Part shown: positions 13,901 to 25,530 of the stretch, piece after piece
Numbering within the stretch: position 1 is the first letter of the stretch
How the letters are laid out: each line of letters starts with the position of its first letter
Origin: Pelomyxa schiedti
Taxonomy: Eukaryota > Evosea > Pelobiontida > Pelomyxidae
Assembly: GCA_020536535.1 (NCBI GenBank)
Contig: JAHLWZ010000557.1
Span: 4,014 to 38,778, forward strand
Direction: 5' to 3'
Length of the DNA: 34,765 bases
Position numbers and translations under genes: made by a program
The notes under the pieces: model-generated
Database searches by the model: none
What the model saw: the letters and a program-made list of their open reading frames with translations, nothing else
What the model was told of the DNA's origin: nothing

Positions 13901-16656
13901 TCTACCAACTGATGTCTTTGATGAAAGTTGGATCCAGATGGATAAACTAACAGATGTCTACAGCTATGGAATTGTACTGAATTGAAGAATTAAGTGAGAT
14001 TTTAATTTAAACAAGGTTATATGGGAATTATTCGAAAGTGGATTTCCACCTGGCAAAAAACCAGAACCACAAGAACGCCCACTAGAACTCTCTTTCACCT
14101 ACACTCCCTCATGTTTCGTTGATCTTATCAAGGACTGCACAGGCCAACGTGAAAGGAGACCAACTTTCGATTCCATTATTTCCTATATTGAGCAACATGT
14201 ACCCTTCCATTGTTTTGACAGTATTTCCAATCTAGTGATAATTTGGATATTAAAGGAGATTCTACATCCACAGGTAGTAAGAACAAAATAGATCAATAAC
14301 TCTTAACATCTCGACCCCAGAGCAGGCTTTGAAATTGGAAGCTGCAATTCACAAATTGAGTCTACTTCTGCAATCTTCGACTGAAAAAGAAAAAACAATA
14401 GCACTAAAAGCACTCCAATCAAGCAAAAATCGTATTTCTTCTCATTTCACCGTTTTCTTTTACCAGTGAGTTCCCAGAAACATACATTTCATCACTTGTA
14501 AATGGCGGATTGTTAACACACATTATTAATACCACAACATGTGGAATGGACAGTGTCGTGGAAATGGCTTTGCAAATCTTAATTGAATATGCAAAAATAA
14601 GTATATGTTAACAATACCTGCTGCTGTTTTAAAAATAACAAAGAATCTGCTTCACGATACTTTATCCAGGCTGGTGTTTTTTCCATAATTGGCCAACTCT
14701 ATCAACACCAAGCAAATCCCATCTTAATCTATGTATTGAATCTTACATCCCTCCTTGTGAAGAATGGTTTTTTTTGCCCTCCTTCTCTTCTTTTGTCATT
14801 TCACTTAGATGCCTTGAAAGAAAGCTTGATATCGTCATATTCCCATAACATATTTCAGCTACTCAAGCATCCTGATCAAGTTGTTCGCTCTAATGCCACT
14901 TCCGTTTGTGCGAGACTATTAAAATCAGGTAACCTTCCAAGGTTTCACAAATGGATTTTGACGAAACAAAATAGAGCACGGTAGGAAGGAGCTTTACGAT
15001 CAAAAAATGATACCATCATTGATGAATTTAATTGAAAACGACGAACCCGTTGTGAGACTTTATGCCCTACCTTGTCTTGCATGCATGCTTGGCTATTGTA
15101 TGCGGTCTATACAGCAATTGGAACAATCTGACAATAAATGTATAGGGGTTGCCATTCCTACGTTACTACAGCTAGGTGCTGCTGACAGATTTTTCCAAAT
15201 GTTGCACGAGCACAGTGAGTTGATGCAACTAACAGGCGCGCGCTGTGCGTCAAAGTTCACAGGGAGTGGTATTCTCAAAATTCATTCGACCCCTTTCTCA
15301 TCTTTCGTGTCAATAAGCACAACTTTTGCAAACCATTGATGTCCCATCGTGGATCACTGCACTTCTTCACCTGCTGGGAGCCAAGAATGACAAAATCAAA
15401 CAGCATACGTGCTCCGCACTTGCTAATCTCGCAACAACTGGTATTCCCTCTTGCAGAATTACTGGATAAAACCATTAACCTCCCTATTAAGAGGAGTATG
15501 CTGATATTGTTGAGTCGGCTGGAGGACTACAGCTTATTCTTGAATTTTTGTCCACAAAATATGAGAAACTTTTAGTGGCTGCACTACAGCTTTTGGCCAA
15601 GCTGCTCGCATGTGGTAAGTTAGCTCCTCACTTGGCAATCTTTATTTACTTTCTGTAGCGAGTTGCAGAGATTCTTTTAGAGATATGGATGGCCTTTCCG
15701 CCCTAGTTAGCATTCTTAGATCCAGTAGTAGTAGAGCACCTGTTCAAAGTGCTTCCATGCAAGTCTTTTATAGCCTTTCTCTAGATGGTAGGAAAAAGTC
15801 TAACTAGTAAAACCTCCCTGCTGATCTGTATTAGACCAGTGGATTGAAATAATTGCTGAAGCTGGTGTCATACCCTCTTTTGTAAGACAGATGTGTGCTG
15901 CAGTGCACAGACAAAAAATTACAAAACTTCTGGTTACACTCAAGCTTGTCAGTGCCCTGGCCCAAGGCTCCCCATTGGCACTAACACCTCTTCGGGATTC
16001 TGGTTGTATAGAACAACTACTGGACATCCTCAAGTATAACTCTACTAGTAGTAAACGATTTATTTTATTAAAATATCACAGGAACCCCCCGCAAGATTCT
16101 GTCACTGGTACTATTGTATTCGAAGCAGGGACTGCCTTGACAGGCCTGCTAAGCTCTGGTAGCTCTCTACATTGCGTTCGCAAGTAATCAACTTTTCCTA
16201 GAGGAAGACAGGAAAGCTATCGTAGCCTACGGTGGAATGCAAGTTACCTTGGAGTTATTGAAACACCCCACACTTGCAGAGCCACTGTTACGAAAAATAT
16301 CTAACATCTGCCGAGAAGGTTTTCGCGCTACTATATTTTATTTCTAATTCAGCCACAGCCGATATGCCTAAATTGATGATGGAGCATCAAGGATTGCAAC
16401 ATATCATCGGGGTTCTGTCTTCTCCAGTGCCTGTCATGCAATCACTGTCACTAAAGACTTTGCTCCTGCTAGCACAAAGTTTGTTTTACGTTCCATTCCC
16501 TCCGCATTAACTCCGCTCCCCCGTACAGCCAAGGAGATAAAAATGACACTGAAAACGATGGAAGTCAAAGGGGTTCTGGAAAAGGTGGAACAAGTTTCTG
16601 CCGTACCAGCCATCAAAATCGCTGCCCAGCACGCAGTGAAAGCACTCAGCCTGTAA
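10952..16656 (+). CDS. LRR - Ser/Pro-rich linker - pseudokinase - armadillo-repeat protein
   Basis: About 25 short exons join into one frame from ATG 10952 to TAA 16654-16656. Segments in order: a Ser/Gly/Pro-rich leader (10952-11300); leucine-rich repeats (about 11320-11990) with repeats such as LKVLTLTRNAI, LEYLSLKINRI, LVNIDLSYNRI, LRVLDLSHNKI; an acidic and then Pro/Ser-rich linker (12200-13290); and a kinase fold (about 13290-14190). The kinase has a Gly loop LGGGATGETYRG, a VAIK-like lysine in KVVVKKI, helix C EMDKLRVLRHDNI, a catalytic loop HGLFKPQD in place of HRDLKPxN, DFGLA intact, and a RERRPTF end helix. The HRD aspartate is missing, so it is probably a pseudokinase. ARM-like helical repeats follow from about 14330 to the end (for example HPDQVVRSNATSVCARLL, ALANLATTEEYADIVESAGG). 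It is probably a scaffold. No close named family is recognised; TKL/LRR-kinases are the nearest class. Confidence 0.85.
13028..13195 (+). repeat. Ser-Pro protein micro-repeats inside the pseudokinase linker
   Basis: The encoded protein carries RSPSNPIRE, RSPSNPVRE and RSPSNPIR, interleaved with EISPSPMKD, EISPSPMRD and a degenerate SPSPRE copy. Every unit centres on an SP dipeptide with a nearby basic residue. This is the typical target pattern of proline-directed kinases (CDK/MAPK). The DNA copies are similar but not identical, so the repeat looks maintained at protein level. Confidence 0.75.
14199..14221 (+). other. Putative 23-nt spliceosomal intron
   Basis: A GT...AG segment of 23 nt lies between the pseudokinase end helix (SIISYIEQH) and the next exon. 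Removing it restores the frame that continues into the ARM-repeat region (FQSSDNLD... then QALKLEAAIHKL). Reading through, or using the next AG at 14235, puts the next exon out of frame or hits a stop. It would be the shortest intron in the window; the others are 30 nt or more. Confidence 0.55.
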
Positions 16657-16770
16657 ACCACACAGAGTACTGGGTCTAAGTTACCCAGGAACAGAGGAAC
16701 AAGAAAATAGACAACACTCATCATTTCACAACTGTTGTGTTTAAAGAAACTCAATACAGAAGAAAACGCT

Positions 16771-17843
16771 TCACGTCAAAGACTGTGTTGTTGCAGCCAC
16801 CACAGACCGTGCCGATTCAATCGCCACCACCCACTTTTGACGGTCCTCGGCTGAAGAGGCTCTCACACACAACTTGCTTGTATCTTTTTGGTTTTTGGTG
16901 TTAGGTTGTCTTCGGTTAAATTCATACATACTATTGTGTGATTTTTTTTTTTTTTTTTTGGGATACACATACTGCTAGTAACTACGAAATCCGTCTTGTC
17001 CTCTGTGGTGATGGTGCATATGCTCTTCAACAGGATTTCAGCTGTCTTCTCGGCCGTGCCAGTAGACATGTGTGCAGAATCCTTCCCAGACTGAACAGGA
17101 CGAAGAACCTACACATACATCAGATACAAATCATCCCTCAATTGCTGGCATTCATTAATCACAGAAAGGACATTACGTATTTTGTTATTGTAGTTATCAA
17201 CCAAGCAAAACAAACAAGCAACCAAGCAAGCAACCTTCTCAATGCGGAAAGTAGCGAGCCTGTCCTTGAGCAGCATCAAATACCTTGTTTGCCACAGCAC
17301 TCCCCCGGTTGTAGCAGCACACCCAGGGGCGGGGGTCGCCAGGCTCGACGTCTTGACCTTGACGTACCCCCTCACCAAGCAGCTGTTGACCGCGAACGGC
17401 TGGTTCTCCTCCAGCAGCCCCAGCGTCGTGGCGTCGTCGACCACAATGTCGCTCTGTGCCCCGCACCCGCACGCGTGCCCCGGCTGCTGTTGGTGTTGAT
17501 TGTCATGTTGTTGTGCACGTACCCGCCTGGTGGGTTGTTGGCTGGTACTGGATGCCTGTTGTTGATGTTGTTGTTCCTGCTGCTGAGAGACCGACCTTGT
17601 TGTGGTTGTTGTAGCAGTAGTAGTTGTTGCGGAGGATGAAACTGATTGGCTTGTTGGGGTTGAGGACGAGCCAAACGGCGTTTCGTTGTGCGTGCCTGTT
17701 GATGGGTGTTGATTGGCTTCCACGAAATCGATGCTACCTGGTGGTCTGGGCCCAGAACAAGGTTGATGTTAGAGAAGGGGGTTCTTGTCAGAAAAACTTG
17801 CTTGCCTCTTTCTTGGAGTGCTAACGATGTCTCCCTTGTCCAT
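16771..17843 (-). CDS. PH-domain protein with Gln/Ser/Thr-rich N-terminus
   Basis: Translation is modelled from ATG 17843 (MDKGDIVSTPRKRQAS), with a first exon to 17798 spliced to the long exon that starts near 17737. The N-terminal third is low complexity (Thr runs, QQQEQQHQQQ). The C-terminal part is a pleckstrin-homology domain: AVNSCLVRGYVKVKTSS, WQTRYLMLLKDRLATFRIEK, then after an intron SICTITTEDKTDFVVTSN, and after a second intron SKLCVRASSAEDRQKWVVAI. The conserved Trp of the last helix is present. PH domains bind phosphoinositides or proteins at membranes. There is no catalytic partner domain, so it may be an adaptor. Introns hold a TTGCT-like stretch (about 17170-17230) and an A18-type run near 16941. 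The stop is 115 bp from the stop of the convergent pseudokinase gene. Confidence 0.82.
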
Positions 17844-17969
17844 TGTGCTTTGTTTTTATTTCCTTTATGGTTGTTGAGGATTGATAGTGGTGTTTACTAC
17901 ACCTGACATCAAGTTTGTTTTTTTTTACGGGGTATGTTATGAAGGGTTACTTCTTTTTGATTTGGGTGT

Positions 17970-19243
17970 TTACAGGGAGGAATTCATGCCGATACTTGGT
18001 GCTGGTAAGTTGCCGGGGGGAGGGGGTGGTGTCATTCCCTGTGGGTGTGCGGCGCCCATGGAGGCCACTTGCAAAGCTTGCATGGCTTGCAGTGAGAAGG
18101 TCATTGGGTTGACCATTGGGGTAAAAGGCATGCTCATTGGAACTACTTCAAAGTAAGAAGGAACGAGAAGGAAAAGTGAAAGAAAATACCGGTAGGAACT
18201 GAGGGTGGAACCAAAGGAAGGAAGGGTCGTTGAAGTATAGCCTGTGCTGCTGAAGGAGCTGGAGGCTGGAAAAGTGGGCTTGGTCTGGCAAGAAGCCTTG
18301 ATTGCTTGTTGCTTGCGGCTAAGAGTCTCTCTGGGTACGGTTGAGTGAAAAATGACTGGGGTTGGAGGAGGGTAATTTACCAGCCTGGCTTCCGTGACGT
18401 TCACCCTTGGAATCTTTCTTATAGGCATAGGTAACAGTGATGGGTCTATTTGCTTTGGGTAAATCAGATCCCCAAGAGAAATGGGTGGGGTGTGTGGTGG
18501 ATGCAGAAGGAAGTGAGACTGGTTTCTTTTCTGTACCTGTTACACAAAAACTGATTATTCATTGCTTCAATTGCTGCATCAGATGCTTCAAAACTGTCAA
18601 AACTTACAAAGCCAAAGCCACGTGAAATTCCTGTATCTGGGTCACGCATTATCTACAGTGAAGTTATAGGCTGAAATAACTTTGTGACAAAGTTACCTTT
18701 GGAGTAGAAATGATAATTCCGAATGAAGAAAAGGTATCATATAACAACTTCTCGTCGACATCGGGGTCCAAGTTGCCAATGAACAAATTGGCACCAACAT
18801 CAAGGACTTTCTTATTCTGGGACGCCTGCAGGATGAAAGCCGTGTAAGATCAAATAATATGTACTCTTGAAGTGTACTTTATTGACGCGGATTGGCTTCC
18901 CAAAGAGTTTCACCATGTTCATTATCTTTATGGCATAATCGGCATCAACCTCGGCATTGAACTCGACGAAACCGAAACCAGTGTGTTGCTGAGAAAGCTT
19001 ATCCTTCGGGATATGGACATTTACTGCACCGTTGTTTGTTTTTGTTAGTTACGAAGGCGCAAAAAAAAAGGAAAAAAAAAAAAGAAAAGAAAAAAAAACA
19101 TATTTAGTTAATGGCACACCGACAGGGCCAGCTTGCAAGAAAAGTTCCCACAATAGTGCTTCGTTGACCTGTGTGTCCAAGTCACCCACGTACACCGTCG
19201 CATCTTGGTTACGCTCCTGCGGAACACCTCCGTAACTACCCAT
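17970..19243 (-). CDS. SF3B4: Splicing factor 3B subunit 4 (SF3b49/SAP49)
   Basis: Two RRMs match SF3B4 closely. RRM1 has [15 protein letters not shown] and [12 protein letters not shown], then [19 protein letters not shown] and [22 protein letters not shown]2 has [51 protein letters not shown] and [17 protein letters not shown], followed by [18 protein letters not shown], the hallmark C-terminal extension of this family. A short Pro/Met-rich tail ends at TAA 17970; the human tail is considerably longer. The protein is a U2 snRNP SF3b component that contacts pre-mRNA near the branch site, which fits the extreme intron density here. The intron after VGP(V) contains long T/A tracts (about 19069-19100). 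Introns split the gene into at least six exons. Confidence 0.95.
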
Positions 19244-19744
19244 TGGTTATTCCTCGTGTGTATGTGGTTGTTGTGGCACCGGTGGCGTGTATCACGATGA
19301 ACCTTGGTTTTTGTTGTTGTTTTGGGTCCTATTCCAGATCTGCAGTTGATCTGTCAGCTGAATATTCCCTCCGGAACTCCCAGCTTGCCACAAGAGACTC
19401 CCCCTATGCGTCACCACTCTTAGCTTATGTTGGTTCCAGTTGATGTCTTGTTCACCTGATGGTCCTTGGGTGGGACCCTCTTCTGGTAACAACGAGAAAA
19501 AACAAAAAAAAAAACGGCAACGGACAGTGGGGAACCGTCGTGGTCGGCCAAGCACGCCCGACAACAAGCGTTGCTCGAGGCAGCAGTGACAACAAATCCG
19601 GCAACTGCTGTCACCACAAGAAGGCATTCCCCTGCTCCTCGTCCCACTCCATAGATTCCTGGAATTCCTACTCACTCTCCAAATAAAATCCTTTGTTGCA
19701 TCGGTGGTGGGTTTTGGTTTTTTGTTTGTGTTGAAAAAAAACAG
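19244..19744. other. Unresolved 500-bp region upstream of the orphan gene, divergent from SF3B4
   Basis: This region lies between the SF3B4 start codon (minus) and the first confident exon of the next plus-strand gene. It must hold the SF3B4 promoter and probably 5' exons of the plus-strand gene. A Thr/Pro-rich reading around 19585-19690 looks protein-like but contains an in-frame TAG, and open frames on both strands are low complexity. No exon structure here could be settled. Confidence 0.4.
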
Positions 19745-21383
19745 GGCTTTCTGGGCCTGCCAGCCGCAATTCCCGGATTGCGACTTCTTCGATGCAAATA
19801 CGAGCAATGCACTAGAGACTGAATACGCATCTACGACTCTTCCGCACCCCGAGGTGCCTGCCTCATGCCGGTCGCGTAAAATGCTCTGTGACCTGAACTT
19901 CATGTGTGCCACAAATCCAGGTCAGAGTCTCCCCATTTAATTTATCGAGTCTTTACAATCCCTCCTCAGCGGTAAATCCCAAACCTTTTCCTTTAAGGAG
20001 GCATGTTGTAACACGTGTATTTCAACCTTCGTACACAACGTCAACTACTGTCTCTTTTTCTGTATGTGGATGACAACTGAAGCATTCATTCACAGTTTTC
20101 AAACAGATTGAAGAAGATCACGGTCTAGAAATGTTACCTGGAGAAATGTGGCTTTTCCCTCTCCCTCCATGGACACAGTAATCCAAGCATAGTCCTTCCA
20201 TTTGCTCAGCATTTCAAAATGCAGCGCATTGCAGCTACGCCATATTACATTGATTCACCGGAAAGATTCGAAGTTTAGTACAAATACAGATGAGTCAGAG
20301 TGGGATACCCATGGTATGAACCTAGTACCTGTTTCTTTACCGAACCCCTCATAAGGAGCATACACTCTTCTTCAAATGAAGTTGTGTGGCAAGGATAATT
20401 GGGTGATTTGGCATTGCGAAATGACTGGCCATAGCTCCAAGTATTTCAGAGTAGTAAATAATCATATTTACAAGCAAATAGGTACGCAGAACTTCGGCTT
20501 CCAGATCGACCAGAACATGAAGATTTATACGACCTCCAAGCTTCTATTCGTGGGAATATTGACATGTTGTCCTGGACAAATGTTGCCGACTTCCATCCAA
20601 TGTCTGTGGCCAACATTCATGGTTTGACAGTCCAGTTTTTCCGCCCGGAGCGTGTATGTCATGTCCAACAGCTCATATGGACCCCTGGAACTGAGTTTGT
20701 GGATTTGGTATTGGGAAGCTTCTTTCTACAAACATTATTGACTAGCTTCACAGGAAAAACGGATTTTTGAGCCGAAGTACGGTGGTGGATATGCCTGGAG
20801 TGCCTCAATGAGCCCAAAAGCAGAACAGCTATTACGTGCCCACGGTGTCTATCCATCGGCTGTGGAATTGGGGACGTACCACCCACAGGACCCCCACCCA
20901 GAAGAGAAACGCACACTGGAAACATTTGGCGTGTACTTTGACGAGTTCGGAGCAATGCACGTTCCACTAGAACCAGGTCGCGTTCTTGGATGTGTCACAG
21001 TGTCTCTCGGTGATACATTTTATGATATGACCAAGCCACCTGAGGCTCAGAAAAACAACAACGGCCACATTGGCAGATTAGGCTGGGCCAAACTTTGGGT
21101 GAGACTCTCCAACACGATCAGTGGAAATACTGGTGCAGTACTGCCTTCCCGCGGCATAATTTCTGACTTGGGAGCTAACGTGGGTGACCCATCACCCTAC
21201 ACCTACTTCATGGTCAATGTGAATGTTCCTCCCCAAGGAGCCATGAGCGGTGGTCCCGCTAAGATCCACCACACAGTCGTGGCGGGGGATGAAGCCGTAC
21301 TTGAGAGCCGGTTGCACCCCTCATGGATCATGGGCATACACATACAGTATATAAATCCAGGCACTAAAATGTTTTTCTTCTGA
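19745..21383 (+). CDS. Orphan protein, multi-exon, 5' end uncertain
   Basis: From the acceptor at 19744 the frame runs AFWACQPQFPDCDFFDANT to MLCDLNFMCATNP, then through introns near 19919, about 20069, 20179, 20312, 20442 and 20710 to TGA 21381-21383. The first in-frame ATG after the acceptor is 19881; an upstream exon is likely. Joins are phase-consistent, for example EWDTHG|AYTLLQMKLCGKDNW and MTGHSSK|YAELRLPDRPEHED. The C-terminal 190 residues are one long exon and look like a beta-rich globular domain: ETFGVYFDEFGAMHVPLEPG, LGCVTVSLGDTFYDMTKPPE and LHPSWIMGIHIQYINPGTK. No transmembrane segment or familiar motif is seen, and no family is recognised. It is a real gene to judge from the ordered splice phases and composition, with no assignable function. 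Confidence 0.65.
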
Positions 21384-21475
21384 AAACTTAACAAAGATAT
21401 GGGTTTTTCCTTTTCTTTTTTTTTTTTTCCCCCTTATCATACATTACGGCATTATTGGAAATTTGTGCCCGGAGA

Positions 21476-22535
21476 TCACAAGCCTCTCCAGTATGTGCTT
21501 AACTCCTGTGTGGTTCCATTCCAACTTTCCAAAGTATTCACAATGACAAGAACCCAGGCACACATTGGGCCAGAATTCTCAGATTCCACAGCCCGGGACC
21601 AGCCATCAGGCCTGAGAATGCTCCTTGGTACCAGAAGGCAACAGGTAAAGTGGCCAAGGAAGTCTGCTACAAACACTGTGCAATCTGGTGCTTCATCAAC
21701 ACAGTGCCGAGACACCCAGTCTTGAATATGGTACAATGAGGGTGAAGGAAACACCCCGAAAGGAGAAGGTTTCTCTGCGGGCACAAGTTGCACCCCCGAT
21801 TCCTGTGATACACTTCCTTGTTGCTCATTTGATGTCGGGGTAATGGACTGTGGCTGTTCCTCAGCAAAGAGAAAAGTTCCATCCGCCCTGAATGATTCCT
21901 CTTCCGCCAAACAGGCTACCTCCAAGTCATCCAGGTCGTCCCAGAAGTCATCATTTACACCAGGCCTCCTCCACACAGCGCGAACGAATGACATCTCACC
22001 AGCATGGTCCGATGTAGACATCGCCCTGGTGCGGACATATGCACTCACTTCATATATTGCCACTGCCGGACTGTTGGGGTCATCCCCTGCTGCCAAATGT
22101 GAGGCCTGCGGCTTTGGAGTGGTCACTCCCCCAGTCACTGTCTGTGAGGAATTCTGAAGGAATGGTTGCAGTGTTGTGCGGATTGATGCCACCTTCGCCA
22201 CAGCCTCCTCGTATTTGCCCCAGAATTCCTCGGTCTCAGTTATATCCTTGAGTGCCTGAGCAGATACCTCCCTGTTTTCATAGACACGAAGTTCTTCAGT
22301 TAGTAACCCCTCATTAGTGCGCAATAACAAGCACAAACACAAGCAATACAGTCAGGTGCTACCTAAGAGGATGAGCCAAAAGGTACTCAGCCATAGCCAG
22401 CGACAGGTATCCACATACCAAGTGCGTTGTGTGGTGTTTCTCAACTAACTCCAATACTCTGCTGTGGTGCACTTGAGACAGCACCTCTACTTGTACAACC
22501 GTTGGTTGGTTCACTTTTGCTCTGCTACTGTGCAT
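21476..22535 (-). CDS. Orphan protein with acidic middle region
   Basis: A first exon begins at ATG 22535 (MHSSRAKVNQPTVVQVEV) with an amphipathic helical stretch SRVLELVEKHHTTHL. A gtatgt donor near 22416 can splice to the long exon starting GLLTEELRVYENREV. A read-through version of exon 1 adds about 18 residues but fits the phase less well. The long exon runs to TGA 21476: a helical region (ETEEFWGKYEEAVAKVASI), a Thr/Ser/Pro stretch, an acidic segment DDFWDDLDDLEVACLAEEE, then a poorly conserved-looking tail that may hide another intron (gtacca donor near 21638). No family is recognised. The helical N-terminal half could mediate protein interaction. It is convergent with the previous plus-strand gene, with 92 bp between stops. 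Confidence 0.55.
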
Positions 22536-22783
22536 TTCTTTTGCTTCACCTTTACATTTTGTTTTAGTTTGTTTGGCTATGAAAACTTCGAGGAAAAAAA
22601 AAGGCCAGTTGGTGCAATCGAACCTGTTGTGGTTCGTGAAACAATTGTTTGGTGGAAATGAGGGATTGAAGTGTCGTTGTGTTACAGAGCAGAGTTTAAA
22701 GCAGCAAAATTAACGCAATTATAAAAACAACAACGGTAAGGATAACAAGAACCCACTTCTTTGGGAGGTACCTGGGGTAGTGG

Positions 22784-24086
22784 TTAACGGATGGTAATTG
22801 GGTGGAAGTTGTACGCAGCAAGGTTGAAGTAACTCAGCATAAGCATAAAAGCATGGAATAACGCTCTCATGAAGTCAACAAATGCTCTCCACACACCCGC
22901 TTCTCCTGCTGCAACTGCCATTTCTTTAGCTGCACCAGTTGCCACACCTTTGGCAGTTCTTGCAAATGCGAAAGACCCTGAATTTCCCTTTAGTGGCGGT
23001 CGTTCGCCGGCAGCAACAGCTGCTGCCCACACCCTCCTCCTGGCACCAGCAAAACGCCTTGCAAATTTGACTGCAGCATCCTCAAACTCCTTCAGTTCTG
23101 TCCTGGTGTCTCTCAAGGCAGTCATCAACTTTTCTCGCCGTGTGTGCTCCTCCCGCATAGCTAACCACGATTTTCCGACATGCAGTTGTTCTGGTGTGTA
23201 ACCTCGGGCAAGATTTCTCTCAACATAGCTATCATAGTCTCTGACGATCTGAAGAATAATATCGCTAGTAGATATTCCTTCAGTGCGTTTGGTTTCAAGA
23301 AACATGCCTCGTTCCTGTTGATGACGTTACAAGTCAGGTACAATATCTATTCCAACCTTGATGTGAGCATAAACATCCCCAATTCCGGCTGTGATGTAAG
23401 GCAGAGCGTCGTGAGCCACAAAATCTATTTTGTATTTTTCAATGAACTCATCTGTAAGAACCCAAGGTGCATCAGGAGCTACCTTTAAAGCGAGTTGGTG
23501 AAGGAACTGCAACCTAAAGGAAAAATCTACCTCATCAACCCACTTGCAGTTTTCAACCGATGCACATCGGGTTTTCCAATCAAAGACTGTCTAAGCTCCA
23601 ATAAGTTAAGGTCCTCACAGAAGAACCAACAGACCCATATACCTTGCCTTTATTCTTCACTGTTAGCTCGTCACTGCATACGCCGGCAATCTACAAAAGA
23701 ATTGTGAACCAATGACAAACAAGGATTTAATATTTCAGGTCCTCCAATCAAGCACAGTACTATGCACTACGTACAAGATGGATTTTCTGTGGATCCCCTA
23801 GCGAGAATTTCGCTTGCTTCAGCATCAGCATGTGGCCGATGTGGAATAGATCGAAAATGCCGTCACAATACACCCTGTAAACTCTGCCCGACGTGTCCGC
23901 CTTCGCCGCCGCAACTTTCTCCACCGAAAGCGCCATCGTCGGATCTGGGGTTGTTTCAACTGGCTCACTTTCACTGACATCATTATTCACAACTGTAGTT
24001 GTTGTAGTCGTTGTCGTCGTAACTACAGACGTTGGCGGCGGTGTCGCCTTTTCGGGTTGCTGCTCCTCCTGTGCCATCTGGGACAT
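22784..24086 (-). CDS. PCYT1: Choline-phosphate cytidylyltransferase (CTP:phosphocholine cytidylyltransferase)
   Basis: Exons (minus) are 24086-23775, 23690-23643, 23590-23531, 23482-23357 and 23314-22784, joining to 358 aa (human CCT-alpha is 367). After a Thr-rich leader come the nucleotidyltransferase signatures [20 protein letters not shown] (HxGH), [48 protein letters not shown] and [20 protein letters not shown] (RTEGIST motif). All are intact, so it should make CDP-choline in the Kennedy pathway for phosphatidylcholine. The C-terminal region has an Ala/Lys/Arg-rich helix and a hydrophobic amphipathic end ([20 protein letters not shown]), comparable in place to the membrane-binding M domain that activates the enzyme. 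It is divergent from RACK1 with 217 bp between start codons. Confidence 0.95.
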
Positions 24087-24303
24087 TTCGAAGAAAGGAC
24101 TTTGTTTAGAGTTAGAAGATCTGCTCTCTCAGGAAGCACTTCTAATCTATTTCAGCCTGTCACTCGGATGCAGTTGCTATGGCAGAAGAGGGAACAAAAG
24201 CAATTCCTTGCGTTTATCGCTCATTTTTCGAAAAAGCCTCGTCGGCATCTCGCGTTTATTGTCGGTTCTACGCCCAGAGAGAACTACTCATTCTGCAACA
24301 AAC

Positions 24304-25530
24304 ATGGCAGCACAAGCCGTTGAGACCCTTACGCACAAGGGAGTCCTCGTAGGACACACCGGGATGGTCACTTGCATCGCCACATCCCAAGATCCCACCA
24401 ACCCCAACGTACTCATTTCCGGCTCTCGCGATAAGAGCTTGATCCAGTGGACCATTAACAGGGACTCCACTGGCTTCACTGGCGGTCACGCTCATCGCCG
24501 ACTCACTGGGTTTGTTTTTTTTTTCCCCTAGAATTCGCGGGAAGTAACTTCATTTTTTTAGACACTCTCACTTCGTCTCCGACCTTGTTCTTTCCTCCGA
24601 TGCTCAGTTCGCTCTGTCCTCCTCTTGGGGTGTGTTCTCGAAATACTGTTGCAACTTATTAACTCTTTGGTAAAGATAAGGATTTGAGGCTTTGGGACCT
24701 TGCTCAGGGAAAGACAACCCGCCGTTTCGTTGGCCACAAGAAGGACATCCTGAGCGTTGCTTTCTCTGCTGACAACAGACAAATTGTCAGTGCTTCCCGA
24801 GATAAGACAATCAAGGTAAAAACCTACAAGTTCCAGTTTATTTTTTCCTTACAGTAACAGTTGTGGAACACTCTGGGTGAGTGCAAGTACACCATTTCCT
24901 CTGGTGGACACACCGAGTGGGTTTCCTGTGTAAGGTTCTCTCCAACTGGTGCCACACCAATCATTGTTTCCTGTGGTTGGGACAGACTCGTCAAGGTTAG
25001 ACCCGTTCTACTTTACCGACTTTGCAATCTGACTTATTTCTAGGTCTGGAACCTTGCCAACTGCAAGCTCAGGACCAACCTTGTGGGACACACTGCCTAC
25101 GTCAACACAGTAACAGTTTCCCCCGACGCTTCTCTGTGCGCGAGTGGTGGCAAGGACGGCAATGCCATGCTTTGGGATCTCAACGAGAACAAGCTGCTCT
25201 ACAGCTTGAACGCAAGCGAGCAGATTTACTGCCTCATCTTCAGCCCCAACAGGTACTGGCTCTGTGCTGGCACATACTCATCCATTGTTATCTGGGTTAG
25301 TACAAACTCTCCCTCTACTTCCCTTTGTGCGTTGTCTAACGTACGTGTTTCCGTAGGACCTTGAGACCAAGGCTGTCGTTGCTGAGGTCAACCGAGCCCA
25401 CTTGAACAACGTCGAGAAGAACCTCAGGCTCCGCGTACTTTCATGCCACTGCTTGGCCTGGAGCCCCGACGGTAACACCCTTTACTCCGGCTGGTCTGAC
25501 GGGAAAGTCCGTGTCTTCGAACTCCATTAA
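24304..25530 (+). CDS. RACK1: RACK1, ribosome-associated WD40 scaffold
   Basis: Exons are 24304-24509, 24562-24629, 24676-24815, 24861-24995, 25044-25295 and 25357-25530, 975 nt in all (324 aa plus stop; human 317). Seven WD repeats are readable: [124 protein letters not shown] and [18 protein letters not shown]. These are diagnostic for RACK1/Gbeta-like protein of the 40S subunit. Introns are 40-61 nt with clear branch-like TCTGAC/TCTAAC sites, and this gene served as the splice reference for the whole window. Confidence 0.97.

Noticed and set aside
19292-19912. A 206-codon minus-strand open frame upstream of SF3B4
   Set aside because: It is opposite the exon of the plus-strand orphan gene, has Cys/Phe/Arg-rich random composition and no recognisable motif.
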